DNA of 64,000 nt from Desulfatitalea tepidiphila (GCF_001293685.1 NZ_BCAG01000007.1:1-64000), one strand, 5' to 3'. Shown: positions 1-9,278, counted from the stretch's first letter. Program-made: numbers and translations. The notes: generated by a model not told the origin, from the letters alone.

Positions 1-924
1 GATCTGCCAGTCGGCCGCGCGCAGTCGCAGTCCGGCAGCCACCACATCCGGCCGAACCGCCAGCAGATCGGCGGGCACCCCGGTTGCGGGCAAGGCGGCC
101 AGTTCGGGCAATCGCCGACCGGTGATGCCGAGCTCGGCGCGCGGGGGGTTGCCCGTCAGCAGGGCCAGTTGATGCAGAAGCAGTTGCTCCTCCTGTTCGA
201 CCAGCGGTATCTCGGCCAGCACCGTCTCGACGACCTGCTTTTGCTGATAGACGTCAAGCACCGATGCCAGGGCATTGCGAAAACGCAGTTCTACGAGCTC
301 CAGCAGAATCCGGTTGGTGCGCAGCTGGTCCTGCAACAGAGCAAGCTGCATGCGCTGGGACAGAATCCCCACCCACCGCAGCGCCACCTCGGCCGCGAGG
401 GTCACGGCCGCGGCATTGAAATCCTGGCGCGAGGCCCCCGCCGCCAACTGCGCCGAACGGTGTTGGGCTTGCACGCGGCCCCACAAATCGATCTCATACC
501 GGCTGACCAGGCCTGCGCCGGCGCTCTCCAGACGACTCTGGACGCCGCTGGCCGAACGCTGACGCCCCTTTAAATAATCGGCGTCGCCGGTCAGGTCCGG
601 AAAACGCCCGGCCCCCGCCTGCACGGCCACGGCCTGGGCTTGTTGCAGGCGGGCCCAAACTTTGCGGATATCAAAATTCTGTGTCAGGGCGCTATCCACC
701 AGCCGGTTCAGCTCCCGGTCCCCAAAACGCTCCCACCAACGGGAATCAACATCGACATCCCCGGAATAGAGGGCAAATTGATCCGGCACCCCCTGGTCCA
801 TCGAACGCGGCTCGGGCCTGAACGGTTGACACCCGGCGGCCAGAACGGCGCTCACCATCAAAAAGAATAAGGTCATCCGCCACAGGCGATGCATGGCACG
901 GAAATCACGAGAACGCCTGGACAT
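1..924 (-). CDS. Outer-membrane efflux lipoprotein, OprM/NodT family (3' end outside window)
   Basis: This is the outer-membrane channel of a tripartite (RND-type) efflux pump. The reverse strand is open from the ATG at 924 to the window edge (308 codons). The N-terminus has a hydrophobic segment ending in LAAGC, a weak lipobox with Ala at -3. It continues with WWERFGD, the usual OprM/NodT start of the first helical repeat, and ends near VPADLLAVRPDVVAAGLRLR, the family's internal repeat signature. The membrane fusion and pump genes, if linked, would lie beyond base 1. Family is clear; substrate cannot be told. Confidence 0.9.
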   Translation of the reverse strand, partial: MSRRSRDFRAMHRLWRMTLFFLMVSAVLAAGCQPFRPEPRSMDQGVPDQFALYSGDVDVDSRWWERFGDRELNRLVDSALTQNFDIRKVWARLQQAQAVAVQAGAGRFPDLTGDADYLKGRQRSASGVQSRLESAGAGLVSRYEIDLWGRVQAQHRSAQLAAGASRQDFNAAAVTLAAEVALRWVGILSQRMQLALLQDQLRTNRILLELVELRFRNALASVLDVYQQKQVVETVLAEIPLVEQEEQLLLHQLALLTGNPPRAELGITGRRLPELAALPATGVPADLLAVRPDVVAAGLRLRAADWQI

Positions 925-999
925 GGTTTCAATCTTTCGTTCGCATCGAATTGTGGTCCTCACTCAATCGTCATTGGCATGAATCTGCGCGGATGACGT

Positions 1000-1020
1000 G
1001 GGCGGGCGTAAAGCCTGCCT
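1000..1020. repeat. REP-like short palindrome (GGGCGGGC-N5-GCCTGCCT)
   Basis: An 8-base GGGCGGGC arm is separated by GTAAA from an imperfect complementary arm. Two perfect versions of the same palindrome lie at 46805 and 46878, so this is a dispersed family. Confidence 0.6.
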
Positions 1021-1240
1021 CTGCGAGATTCGCGGGCCAATAAGGCACATCCGGCGGCCACCCGGGTGTTTCACTGTAATCAACTTTGCGCCATATCAAA
1101 GCGTGGATCGAGATCGTGCCGCCCCCTCGCCGGTCGTGTCGCCACCGCACCCCTTGTCGAAGGCCGCCGATGCCGACATCCGGATGGTTGGATGGTATCC
1201 CGATTCAGTGGAATTATCAAACGGCAATGCAGGGCCCCAG

Positions 1241-1270
1241 GGATTCTAACTGAATGCCATTCACCAAATC
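1241..1270 (-). repeat. Isolated terminal repeat of palindromic family 1
   Basis: The bases GATTCTAACTGAATG and following match, in inverted orientation, the end of the family 1 elements at 5707-5837 and 15081-15380. The opposite end is not found nearby, so this is a solo end or a decayed copy. Confidence 0.6.
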
Positions 1271-1316
1271 CGGCCCGGGTGGGGCCCGAGGCAACGCCCA
1301 AGCCCAAGGCCAAGAC

Positions 1317-1336
1317 CGATCAGGAAATCCTGATCG
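1317..1336. promoter_or_regulatory. Perfect palindrome upstream of the outer-membrane protein gene
   Basis: CGATCAGGA and TCCTGATCG form perfect 9-base arms around a 2-base centre, 80 bases before the start codon at 1416. The geometry fits a dimeric repressor site better than a terminator, since no clean T-tract follows directly. The regulator is unknown. Confidence 0.35.
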
Positions 1337-1415
1337 CCCTATTCGCCTTTTCCTTGGATCTTGAATGTGGTACAAGCGGCCCGGAACTTCACCACCCAAA
1401 AGGGAGCCGTTCGCC

Positions 1416-2657
1416 ATGAGCCTGCACCCGCTAAAAAAATGCGGCCTTTGCCTGTCGGCCATTCTCTTTTTGCTCTCACTGTTTTGCGATTCGGGGATAG
1501 CCGCCACGATGAACTTTCCCGGCGGACAGACCGTGGACCTTACCAGCGCACAGTTCAATCGGCTCAAACGGCAGCCGGGCATTTTTTACGTGGAATACCC
1601 ATCCCACACCCTCATCCCCGCCAAAACCACGGAACGGGTTGTGGTGGAGGTCCCTGAAGCACTGGGAGGCGGTTTCCTGATCGCCTTCTCCGAGGATTAC
1701 CAAAAAGGATTGGCGGTTATTGCAGCCATCCCGGTCGACGGCCTTCAGCCTGCCCAAGCAAGCTTGGACCCGAACGCCAAGCCGGAAGGCGACCGCGCCG
1801 TCCGGACGGAATTCGCCTTGGACGGCGCCTACCGGGTCGACCGCTTGAAATGGAACATCGCCGGCGACAACTCCGGCAACAACCCCAATATCCTGTCGGA
1901 ACTGACTTGGGAGGATCTGCGCATCTTCCAGCTTCGGTTGAGCAACACGACCCTGGTCAAGGAACGGATCTACCTGCGGGGATATGCATCCTACGGCTGG
2001 ATCCAGTCCGGCGACAACCGGGACTCGGACTATCTCGCCGACAACCGCACGCTGGAGTGGTCGCGGTCGGACAATGCCACCGACGATGACGATGTGCTCG
2101 ACGGTTCGCTGGGCCTCGGCTACCGATTCGCGATGGCAAACGAACGTATCGTATTGATTCCCCTGATCGGCTACTCCTACCACGAACAGAACCTGCGAAT
2201 CACCGACGGCTACCAGACCATCCCGCCGACCGGCAGTTTTGCCGGGTTGGACAGCACCTACCAGACCCGATGGCACGGTCCCTGGCTGGGTGTCGATTTC
2301 AAGGCCCAGACCCCGCCCACGGATGCCTTTATCCAGCGCTGGATCTTTTTCACGACCCTGGAACTGCACTATGCCGATTACTACGCCGAGGCAAATTGGA
2401 ACCTGCGCACCGACTTCGCCCATCCCAAAAGTTTCGAACACGATGCGGATGGATACGGGGTGCTGTTCAAGATCGGCACCCAGCTTATCTTCACGAAACA
2501 CTGGGCCCTGAATATCGCCTATGACTATGCTTACTGGAAGGTGGAAGAAGGCACCGACCGTGTCTTTTTCGCAGACGGGACCCGCGCGACCACGCGGTTG
2601 AACGAGGTGGTCTGGCGGTCTCACGTCTTCTCTCTGGGCGTCGCCTATCAATTTTGA
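1416..2657 (+). CDS. Outer-membrane beta-barrel protein (omptin/Pom-like)
   Basis: Predicted 413-residue exported protein. The start at 1416 is preceded by AGGGAG. A signal peptide covers about residues 1-32 (LFLLSLFCDSGIAA). The segment WNIAGDNSGNNPNILSELTW, followed by alternating amphipathic strands rich in Trp and Tyr and ending in the C-terminal aromatic VAYQF, is typical of an outer-membrane barrel. The NILSELTW block recalls Protochlamydia-type (Pom) and omptin-like barrels. I cannot see a protease active site with confidence, so function is left open. The stop codon overlaps the first bases of a family 3 repeat. Confidence 0.75.
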   Translation: MSLHPLKKCGLCLSAILFLLSLFCDSGIAATMNFPGGQTVDLTSAQFNRLKRQPGIFYVEYPSHTLIPAKTTERVVVEVPEALGGGFLIAFSEDYQKGLAVIAAIPVDGLQPAQASLDPNAKPEGDRAVRTEFALDGAYRVDRLKWNIAGDNSGNNPNILSELTWEDLRIFQLRLSNTTLVKERIYLRGYASYGWIQSGDNRDSDYLADNRTLEWSRSDNATDDDDVLDGSLGLGYRFAMANERIVLIPLIGYSYHEQNLRITDGYQTIPPTGSFAGLDSTYQTRWHGPWLGVDFKAQTPPTDAFIQRWIFFTTLELHYADYYAEANWNLRTDFAHPKSFEHDADGYGVLFKIGTQLIFTKHWALNIAYDYAYWKVEEGTDRVFFADGTRATTRLNEVVWRSHVFSLGVAYQF

Positions 2658-2774
2658 CGGCGCCGCAAGAAACCCGATATCTAGGTTGCGCTCATCCCGT
2701 TGTCCTTGCGGCGTACGAGAAGAACGCCTCAGGACAAGGCATTTCGCGCGCCTTGAATTTGAACCTCTATCGCC
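2656..2774 (+). repeat. Palindromic repeat family 3, copy A (MITE-like)
   Basis: About 119 bases align over their whole length, with scattered mismatches, to the reverse complement of 25269-25390. The best-conserved core is TCCTTGCGGCGTACGA and CGCGCGCCTTGA. The element begins inside the TGA stop of the outer-membrane protein gene. Confidence 0.75.
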
Positions 2775-2806
2775 AACGTACGGCAACCCCTTTTTTCACG
2801 AACTCA

Positions 2807-3577
2807 TCAATTTCGATCGACTTGCCGAATCTCCCCGGGCAGCACCAGGCCGTCCGCCAGATAGGCTTCGATGGTCCATAGTGGCGGCGCTGCCGGTGCT
2901 TCGTTTGCCGGCCAGGGCCAGCCTTCGGGCATGGGTGTCTCGAAGCACATCTCCTCTTGGCGGGTCGGGTGAGAAAAACAGAGGCGGTGGGCCAGCAGGG
3001 CGATACACCCATGGGGCAGGGTATGCCTGGCGCCGTAACGGCGGTCGCCGAGGATGGGGCAGCCGATGTCGGCCAGTTGAAGGCGAATCTGATGCCGGCG
3101 GCCGGTCTCCAGACGAACGGAGAGCAGGCTCGTATCGCCCTGGGTGGCGAGAAGTCGATAGGATAGCCCGGCCGTCTGAGTGTCCGCCGCCGCGTCCGAA
3201 GCGACGGCGCTGGACCGCCCCCGGCGCGTCAGGTGATGCACCAAGTGGTCGCTTTCCCGAGACGGCTGGCCCTCGACCACGGCCAGATAGCGCTTCTCGA
3301 CATTTCCTTGGCGAAACTGGGCGCTGAGCCGGGCGGCCGCCTTGGAGGTACGTGCCAGCACCACCACCCCGGCCACCGGCGCGTCGAGTCGGTGCACGAT
3401 CCCGGCAAAGACCCGCCCAGGCTTTCCATAACGCGTCTTGAGCCATGCCTTGGCCAGTTCATCCATCGTGGGCCGGCCGGGTATGTCGCGTTGCATAATC
3501 ACACCGGCTGGTTTATAAGGCACCAGCAGGTGATTGTCCTCATAAAAGACGGGCCAGCGCGGATGAAAAAAGATCAT
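2807..3577 (-). CDS. RluA-family 23S rRNA/tRNA pseudouridine synthase
   Basis: A 256-residue pseudouridine synthase that isomerises uridine in structured RNA. The catalytic motif HRLD is at residues 62-65 (Asp65), followed by APVAGVVVLAR; GRRHQIRLQLADIGCPILGD is the conserved RluA C-terminal block. There is no N-terminal S4 domain, so it resembles RluA/RluC-core or TruC types. The frame stays open far upstream of 3577, but that extension is the antisense shadow of the neighbouring fusion gene. Start chosen at MIFFHPRW, where family similarity begins. It is divergent from the RsmG-TrmH gene, which starts 58 bases away. Confidence 0.88.
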   Translation of the reverse strand: MIFFHPRWPVFYEDNHLLVPYKPAGVIMQRDIPGRPTMDELAKAWLKTRYGKPGRVFAGIVHRLDAPVAGVVVLARTSKAAARLSAQFRQGNVEKRYLAVVEGQPSRESDHLVHHLTRRGRSSAVASDAAADTQTAGLSYRLLATQGDTSLLSVRLETGRRHQIRLQLADIGCPILGDRRYGARHTLPHGCIALLAHRLCFSHPTRQEEMCFETPMPEGWPWPANEAPAAPPLWTIEAYLADGLVLPGEIRQVDRN

Positions 3578-3634
3578 GGCACGACATCTCCTCCCAACAA
3601 ACAGAACCGGCGCGAGCCGATCCGGTCCCGGCCG

Positions 3635-5089
3635 ATGCACCGGGGAAAAACCGAACCCGGCCCCCAGGCCCTGGCCGCCATCTTCGAGTCCTGCGGCATC
3701 GCCCTGACCCAGCGGCAGATCGACCAGCTCTGGCTCTACCACACCCTGCTGCGCCGCCACAACACCGAGCTGAACCTGACCCGTATCCACAACTTCGCCA
3801 ACATGGTGCTCAAGCTCTACGTGGATTCGGTCCTGCCCGCCCAGCTGACCCGGCTGCCGTCTCCCCTCATGGACCTGGGCACCGGCCCGGGCATGCCCGG
3901 TATCCCGCTTAAAATTCTCCACCCGGAGCTGACCCTCCGCCTGGCCGAGGGGCGCGGCAAACGGGTCGCCTTCCTGCACGAAGTCCTTGCCAGTCTGGAG
4001 CTGGAGGGCCTCGATATCATCGAAAGGGCCATCACGCCGACCTTCGATGAACCGGTCAACGGCGTCATCACCCGCGCCGTGGAGACCATGGACCAGACCC
4101 TGATGCGTATCGACAACTGTCTGTCCGAAAAGGGCCGCGTCATCTTCATGAAGGGGCCGGGCTGCGACCCGGAGATCGCCGAAGCGCTTCAACGCTTCGA
4201 CCGCCGCTACACCTTGATCGAAGACCGCGCCTACCGAATCGGCGATACCCGCCACGAACGCCGTCTGGTGGTCTTCGAACGGCTCGATGCACCGCCCAGG
4301 GCCATTGCTGCGACGGCCGCCCGGAGACATCCCGTGCAGATCGTCACCAGCGAGCAGAACAGCCGCTTCAAAGGCCTGAAGAAACTCCTGACCGGCCGCG
4401 GGGTCAAAAAGGCCGGCCAGGCCCTTCTGGCCGGTGCCCGTCCGGTCGCGGAGATGATCACCGCTTTTCCCGAACGATGCCTGGCGTGGATCAGCAATGG
4501 CAGCCAGAATCCGCCGAATGAAAACACCCCCGCAACCATGCACTGGTTGCAACTGGCCGAACCCCTGTTCCAGACGCTGGATATTTTCGGGACGCACGCC
4601 CCCCTGCTGCTGATCGAGGTTGCGGACATGACGCCCTGGTCGCCGGAAGAAGAATTTCCCGAGGGTTGTTCGTTGCTCGTGCCCTTTCAGGATCCTGAAA
4701 ACATCGGCGCGATCATCCGTTCGGCCGCGGCCTTCGACGTCAATCAAGTCATCCTGCTCGCCGAGAGCGCACACCCTTACCACCCCAAGGCGCTGCGGGC
4801 GGCCGGCGGTGTGACCCCAAAAGTCCGGCTGCGCCAGGGCCCTTCCCTGAAGAATCTTCCCGAACACCTGCCGATCGTCGCCCTCTCTGCCGAGGGGCGA
4901 AGCATCGATACGGCCAGTCTTCCAAAACGATTCGGTTTGCTGGCCGGCCTGGAGGGCGAGGGGTTACCGGCCCGATGGCGGGAACGGTCGCTGTGCATTC
5001 CCATCTCGAAGAAGGTCGAATCGCTCAATGCGGCTACGGCCACCGCCATCGCCCTCTATGAGTGGCGCAGGCGGCAATCCGTTACTTAG
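3635..5089 (+). CDS. Fusion of RsmG-type 16S rRNA methyltransferase and TrmH/SpoU-type RNA methyltransferase
   Basis: One open frame of 484 residues joins two RNA-modifying domains. Residues about 10-215 are RsmG/GidB-like (N7 methylation of 16S G527): SAM motif DLGTGPGMPGIPL and VITRAVETM...GRVIFMKGPG. Residues about 230-484 are SpoU-like (ribose 2'-O methylation): DPENIGAIIRSAAAF, GLEGEGLP and SKKVESLNAATATAIALYEW, the three motifs of the trefoil-knot fold. No stop or frameshift lies between them. Start at 3635 avoids overlap with the divergent pseudouridine synthase; 3563 is an in-frame alternative. The stop codon TAG lies within the first bases of a family 2 repeat. Confidence 0.85.
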   Translation: MHRGKTEPGPQALAAIFESCGIALTQRQIDQLWLYHTLLRRHNTELNLTRIHNFANMVLKLYVDSVLPAQLTRLPSPLMDLGTGPGMPGIPLKILHPELTLRLAEGRGKRVAFLHEVLASLELEGLDIIERAITPTFDEPVNGVITRAVETMDQTLMRIDNCLSEKGRVIFMKGPGCDPEIAEALQRFDRRYTLIEDRAYRIGDTRHERRLVVFERLDAPPRAIAATAARRHPVQIVTSEQNSRFKGLKKLLTGRGVKKAGQALLAGARPVAEMITAFPERCLAWISNGSQNPPNENTPATMHWLQLAEPLFQTLDIFGTHAPLLLIEVADMTPWSPEEEFPEGCSLLVPFQDPENIGAIIRSAAAFDVNQVILLAESAHPYHPKALRAAGGVTPKVRLRQGPSLKNLPEHLPIVALSAEGRSIDTASLPKRFGLLAGLEGEGLPARWRERSLCIPISKKVESLNAATATAIALYEWRRRQSVT

Positions 5090-5231
5090 TGCCCACCCAC
5101 AAATGGCCAATTTGCCCGATATCTGCGTTCTGCTCAAAATTTTATCCTCGGAATATCAACTATATGCCTGCGGTAAAATTTTTCGCACGCCTTGATCTCA
5201 ACCAGATTTGCCTATTTGTGGACGGACACTA
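5085..5231 (+). repeat. Palindromic repeat family 2, copy 1 (MITE-like, ~147 bp)
   Basis: Terminal inverted repeats begin TTAGTGCCCACCCACAAAT and end ATTTGTGGACGGACACTA; an inner inverted pair is AAAATTTTATCC / GGTAAAATTTTT. It aligns along its length with 19317-19464. The left end contains the stop codon of the RsmG-TrmH gene. The right end contains the TAG stop of the converging DUF1499 gene. Confidence 0.85.
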
Positions 5232-5672
5232 CTTAGTGCCCGCCCACAGCCGTCGAATCTCTTCGACCCGCTTGCGGTTCACGCCAAAATCCGAATATCC
5301 GGTTCGTGCCGCCGAACGGACATGAATCACCCCGGCCTCCGGGACGAAGAAAAACTCCAAGTCATCGACGAAACGGAAGATTCGTGAGCGGCACTCGGCG
5401 TGAATATACTTCTCCTGAACGGTGACGACGCGGGTGCGAGTCATCTCCGCCAGCAGTCTGACCAGACGATCACGGGCCGCCGTCCAGTCGCCCGCATATC
5501 GGAAAGGTTCCACGGCGTGCTTTTCGCGCGGGTCCATGGAGGAGACGCAATTGGGAGAGCCGGGGCATCCAGCGAGCGGGCCTGGGATCAATTTGGGCGG
5601 GTTGACGGTACAGCACACCAGCAGCGGTAAAATGCAGCCCAAGGTGCAGCGGATAACAACAACTTTGTTCAT
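5229..5672 (-). CDS. DUF1499 family exported protein
   Basis: A 147-residue protein with an N-terminal hydrophobic signal or anchor segment (MNKVVVIRCTLGCILPLLVCC). This is followed by GCPGSPNCVSS, the hallmark of DUF1499, and by ECRSRIFRFVDDLEFFF and VIHVRSAARTGYSDFGVNRKRVE, also typical of the family. The biochemical function of DUF1499 is not known. The chosen ATG at 5672 follows a GTG at 5684 in the same frame. The last codons (WAGTK) and the stop lie at or inside the family 2 repeat, so the native C-terminus may have been replaced by the insertion. Confidence 0.8.
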   Translation of the reverse strand: MNKVVVIRCTLGCILPLLVCCTVNPPKLIPGPLAGCPGSPNCVSSMDPREKHAVEPFRYAGDWTAARDRLVRLLAEMTRTRVVTVQEKYIHAECRSRIFRFVDDLEFFFVPEAGVIHVRSAARTGYSDFGVNRKRVEEIRRLWAGTK

Positions 5673-5706
5673 CTCAACCCCCACAATGCCCTTTCAATGA
5701 GTGCCA

Positions 5707-5837
5707 GCGATTCTAACTGAGCGTCATTCAACCTGAAGGACATGCTTTCCAGCCTTTGTTGTGCAAAAAAATCGCATGGCATCGGCCGCCTGCCCCACCA
5801 ACGCCGGGTTTAATGAATAGCATTCCGTTGGAATCGC
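5707..5837. repeat. Palindromic repeat family 1, 131-bp copy (MITE-like)
   Basis: The ends GCGATTCTAACTG and its near complement (CCGTTGGAATCGC) form inverted repeats. The inner part contains GTGCAAAAAAATCGCATGGC and CGCCGGGTTTAATGAATAGC, both also present in the element at 15081-15380. It fills the gap between the DUF1499 gene and the divergent exported-protein gene, so it may carry or separate their promoters. Confidence 0.8.
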
Positions 5838-5931
5838 GGAACGAGTGCCGCGCGGCTTGACAACCCGAGTAAATCAGAGTAGCGATTTCTTTGTCAATGC
5901 TTGAATTCAAGCCAATCTAAAGGACATGCAG

Positions 5932-6654
5932 ATGCACATTTATCGGCGGGCATTTATAATTTGGTGTCTGATGGCGAGCGTCACGGCGCTTGCGCCGGCT
6001 TGGGCCGAAAGCGGCCCATCGCCCCAGACATCTTCGACATCGACCCTTAGACGGGCGGCGGTGGCGACATTTCTCGTGGGGCCCCGCCAACCCGAAATCG
6101 ACGAGTCGATGGATCAAACCCTGAGCTGCCCCATCGGAGAGATCTGCATGGACGATCCGTCGATCCTTCCCCATGCCGGCGCCACCTTGACCCGCCTGGT
6201 GGATCGTTATCTCAGGGGCCGTTTCGGACAGCAGATCGTCTCCCGCACGGAGATGCGAAACGCCGAAACGGAGATCCAGCTCAACCAGGAGACGGACACG
6301 CCGCGCACCCTGGCGGAACGCCTGGGGCGCCTGCTGGAAGTGGATGTGGTGGTGATCGGCACCGTATGGCGCTACCGGGATCGCGGCGCCATCGAAGGGG
6401 TTCCGGACAGTCCGGCCTCCGTCGCCTTTGCGGTCTACTTCATCGATGCCAGCAATGGCCACATGCTTTGGCGGGGGTTGTACGACGGAACCCAGCGAAC
6501 CGTCTCCAAGGACCTGCTGCATGCCGGAAAGCAACTCAAGATGGGGCTCAAATGGCTGACGGCGGACGAATTGGCCGCCCATGGGGTGCGCGAATGCTTC
6601 AGCGCATTGCCGCCCACCCTGCTTTCCCTGGCCGACTTGAATCCACCGAATTAG
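5932..6654 (+). CDS. Exported protein of unknown function
   Basis: A 240-residue protein with a signal peptide (residues 1 to about 26, ending AWA). The mature part includes VDVVVIGTVWRYRDR and SPASVAFAVYFIDASNGHML followed by WRGLYDGTQRTVSKDLL, a pattern I associate with conserved deltaproteobacterial periplasmic proteins or lipoproteins that resemble CsgG/LpoB-like folds. I cannot name the family. The ATG at 5932 is preferred over 5926 because AAAGGA then sits 7 bases upstream. The TAG stop directly precedes the perfect family 2 hairpin, which may serve as its transcript end. Confidence 0.7.
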   Translation: MHIYRRAFIIWCLMASVTALAPAWAESGPSPQTSSTSTLRRAAVATFLVGPRQPEIDESMDQTLSCPIGEICMDDPSILPHAGATLTRLVDRYLRGRFGQQIVSRTEMRNAETEIQLNQETDTPRTLAERLGRLLEVDVVVIGTVWRYRDRGAIEGVPDSPASVAFAVYFIDASNGHMLWRGLYDGTQRTVSKDLLHAGKQLKMGLKWLTADELAAHGVRECFSALPPTLLSLADLNPPN

Positions 6655-6657
6655 ATG

Positions 6658-6694
6658 GTGCCCATCCACAAATTGGCCATTTGTGGATGGGCAC
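6658..6694. repeat. Minimal family 2 hairpin (perfect 16-bp arms)
   Basis: GTGCCCATCCACAAAT and its exact complement flank a 5-base loop. The arms match the terminal inverted repeats of the 147-bp family 2 elements with the centre removed. It starts four bases after the stop codon of the upstream gene and would form a very stable RNA hairpin. Confidence 0.85.
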
Positions 6695-6769
6695 TAGATA
6701 GTCCCGTATATCATCGCCGGCAGTCCCCCACCCCTATGCTGGCCTCGGCGACCGGGCATCAATCGGACG

Positions 6770-9217
6770 TTATTGGATTTTGGCGCGATAGAGACGCAGG
6801 CTGTTGGACACCACCGAAATGCTGCTCATAGCCATGGCCAGCGCCGCCAGAATCGGATGCAGCTGGCGCAGGAACACGGGCAGGTCCGATAGCGGCGCCA
6901 GGACGCCGGCCGCCACCGGAATCAGGATGACATTGTAGATAAAGGCCAGGATGAGGTTCTGGCGAACCGTGGCCATGGTGCTGCGGCTGATGGCGATGGC
7001 CCGCGGGATGCCGCTCAAACGTCCGCTGGACAAAATCACATCGGCCGTCTCGATGGCCACGTCCGTACCCGTACCGATGGCCATGCCCACCTCGGCCTGG
7101 GCCAGGGCCGGGGCATCGTTGATGCCGTCGCCCACCATGCCGACCTTGTAACCCTGGGATTGAATCTCCTTGACCTTGGCGGATTTTTCTTCCGGCCGCA
7201 CTTCGGAAAAGACCTCGTCGATGCCCACCTGCTCCGCAATGGCCCGGGCGGTTTCGGCGTTGTCGCCGGTGAGCATGACCACCTTCATCTTCTGGCGATG
7301 CAGGGCCGCGATGGCCTCTTTGGAATCGGCCTTGAGGGTGTCGGCCACGGCGATGAGACCGGCCACGCGTTCATCCACGGCGAGCACCATCACCGTATGA
7401 CCCTGGGCCTGCCGTCGGGCGACGGCCTCCCGGGACGCATCATATCCCTCGACCGAACCGTCGAACCACTTGGGTTTGCCCACCCGCACCCGGCGTCCGT
7501 CCACATCCGCCGTGACGCCGTATCCGCCCTGGGCCTCGAAATTCCTGGGGTCCTGCAAATCGATCCGCTGCTCTCTGGCCGCCTTCACGATCGCCTTCCC
7601 CAGGGGATGCTCGGACCCCAACTCGGCCGATGCGGCCCATTTGAGCACCTCGTCGGAAGTATTCAGCACGCCGTCGAGATGGACCACATCCACCACCGCT
7701 GGCTTGCCCTCGGTGATGGTGCCGGTTTTATCCAACACCACTGCGTCGAGCCGGGTGGCGCTCTCCAGGGCTTCGGCCTTTTTGAACAGCACCCCGTTCT
7801 CCGCCCCCTTGCCGGTGCCGGCCATGATGGCAGTGGGCGTGGCCAACCCCAGGGCGCACGGGCAGGCGATCACCAGGACCGCCACCAGCCGGATCATGGA
7901 AGCGACAAAGTCGCCGGTCACCGACCACCATATGGCAAAGGTGACCAGCGCGATGAGGATCACGCCCGGCACGAAGACGGCGGCCACACGGTCGGCCAGT
8001 GCCTGTATGGGCGCCTTGCTGCCCTGAGCCTCCTGCACCAGGCGGATGATCTGGGCCAGGGCCGTCTCCCGGCCCACGCGGGTGGCTTTGAATTTGAGCA
8101 ACCCCTGGCCGTTGATGGTGCCGGCGGCCACGTTGTCCCCTTCTCGCTTGTCCACCGGGATCGGTTCGCCGCTGAGCATCGACTCGTCCACGGCCGAAGC
8201 CCCCTCGATGACCGCCCCATCCACCGGAATCCGCTCTCCGGGACGCACCACCACGATGGCGTCGCGCTGCACTCGGGTAAGGGGCACTTCGAGTTCCTGG
8301 CCATCCTCGATGATAAAAGCGGTCTTGGGTTGCAGTCCGATCAGCTTGCGAATGGCGCTGCCGGTCTTGCCCTTGGTGCGCGCCTCGAGCAATTTACCCA
8401 GCTTGATCAGGGTGATGATCACGGCCGAGGTCTCGAAATAGACATGATGGCCCAGGGCCGGCGCCAGCAGCACGCCCACCGAGTAGATATAGGCCACCGA
8501 GGACCCCAGCGCCACGAGCACGTCCATGTTGGCGCTGCGGTTGCGCAGGCTTTTGAATCCGCCGACGTAATAGTCCCAACCGGTGTAGAATTGCACCGGC
8601 GTGGCCAACGCCCAGAAGAGCCAGTTGACCCAGGCCGCGTGGCTCCAGGCGCCCAGGAGGCCGAAATCGCGCGACATGCTCAACACAAAAAGGGGCAGCG
8701 CAAAAACGACGCCGGCGATGAACTTGCGGGTCTGGTCACGAATCTCGGCGCTGCGCGCCGCCTGTTCGGCATCCTCGCCGGCCATCCCCTCCTCAGGCGC
8801 GATGGCTCCGTAGCCCGCCTTTTCAACGGCCGCCACGATCTCCTCGATGGTCACGGCGCCGGGCAGATAATCGATGGAGGCGCGTTCTGACGCGAAATTG
8901 ACCGCCGCACCGATGACGCCGTTCACCTTCTTGTTCAAGGTCCGTTCGACATTGGCCGCACAATTCGCGCACGTCATGCCGGTGATCGGAAGGTCCACGT
9001 GGGCGGCCGGCACATCGAACCCGCTCTTTTTCACCTGGGCCACGATCTCTTCGAGTTTCAACTGCGATGGATCAAAGGCGACCTCCGCCTTTTCACTGGC
9101 AAAATTGACACTGGCGGATTGGACGCCGGCCAGCTTGTTCAGACCACGTTCGATATTGGCCGCACAATTGGCGCACGACATGCCGGTGAGGGGGAGCGAT
9201 ATGGACTGCTGGGACAT
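6770..9217 (-). CDS. copA: Copper-exporting P-type ATPase CopA (two HMA domains)
   Basis: An 815-residue P1B-type ATPase that pumps Cu(I) out of the cytoplasm. Two N-terminal HMA domains carry GMSCANC (residues 12-18) and GMTCANC (80-86). The membrane metal site is CPC at 452-454, the phosphorylation site DKTGT at 496-500; SEHPLG and GDGINDAPA are also present. The CPC site with paired HMA domains marks Cu(I) specificity. Start at 9217 follows GGAGAATATT. An isolated family 2 repeat end lies in its upstream region. Downstream-facing neighbours on the same strand (YHS, SHOCT and ZraP-like genes) suggest a metal-stress block. Confidence 0.95.
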   Translation of the reverse strand: MSQQSISLPLTGMSCANCAANIERGLNKLAGVQSASVNFASEKAEVAFDPSQLKLEEIVAQVKKSGFDVPAAHVDLPITGMTCANCAANVERTLNKKVNGVIGAAVNFASERASIDYLPGAVTIEEIVAAVEKAGYGAIAPEEGMAGEDAEQAARSAEIRDQTRKFIAGVVFALPLFVLSMSRDFGLLGAWSHAAWVNWLFWALATPVQFYTGWDYYVGGFKSLRNRSANMDVLVALGSSVAYIYSVGVLLAPALGHHVYFETSAVIITLIKLGKLLEARTKGKTGSAIRKLIGLQPKTAFIIEDGQELEVPLTRVQRDAIVVVRPGERIPVDGAVIEGASAVDESMLSGEPIPVDKREGDNVAAGTINGQGLLKFKATRVGRETALAQIIRLVQEAQGSKAPIQALADRVAAVFVPGVILIALVTFAIWWSVTGDFVASMIRLVAVLVIACPCALGLATPTAIMAGTGKGAENGVLFKKAEALESATRLDAVVLDKTGTITEGKPAVVDVVHLDGVLNTSDEVLKWAASAELGSEHPLGKAIVKAAREQRIDLQDPRNFEAQGGYGVTADVDGRRVRVGKPKWFDGSVEGYDASREAVARRQAQGHTVMVLAVDERVAGLIAVADTLKADSKEAIAALHRQKMKVVMLTGDNAETARAIAEQVGIDEVFSEVRPEEKSAKVKEIQSQGYKVGMVGDGINDAPALAQAEVGMAIGTGTDVAIETADVILSSGRLSGIPRAIAISRSTMATVRQNLILAFIYNVILIPVAAGVLAPLSDLPVFLRQLHPILAALAMAMSSISVVSNSLRLYRAKIQ

Positions 9218-9252
9218 ACAATATTCTCCTGTCTGGAGCGTACCTGCCTATC

Positions 9253-9278
9253 ATTCGCCTATTTGTGAACGGGCACCA
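9253..9278 (-). repeat. Isolated terminal repeat of palindromic family 2
   Basis: ATTCGCCTATTTGTGAACGG and the following GGCACCA match the right end of the family 2 elements at 5085-5231 and 19317-19464. No partner arm is nearby. It lies 36 bases upstream of copA, in its probable leader. Confidence 0.6.

Larger units (their letters stand above)
925..1415. other. Intergenic region between divergent genes
   Basis: No convincing gene is seen in these 491 bases; short open frames here lack ribosome sites and recognisable content. The stretch holds a REP-like palindrome, one isolated end of repeat family 1, and a perfect palindrome ahead of the outer-membrane protein gene. Each is listed separately. 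Confidence 0.6.

Noticed and set aside
1476-2786. Long reverse-strand open frame of 436 residues
   Set aside because: It mirrors the outer-membrane protein gene in a GC-rich region; composition is that of a shadow and there is no ribosome site.
3578-4867. Upstream extension of the pseudouridine synthase frame to 686 residues
   Set aside because: The extra 430 residues are antisense to the RsmG-TrmH fusion, have no family resemblance, and the synthase homology begins at 3577.
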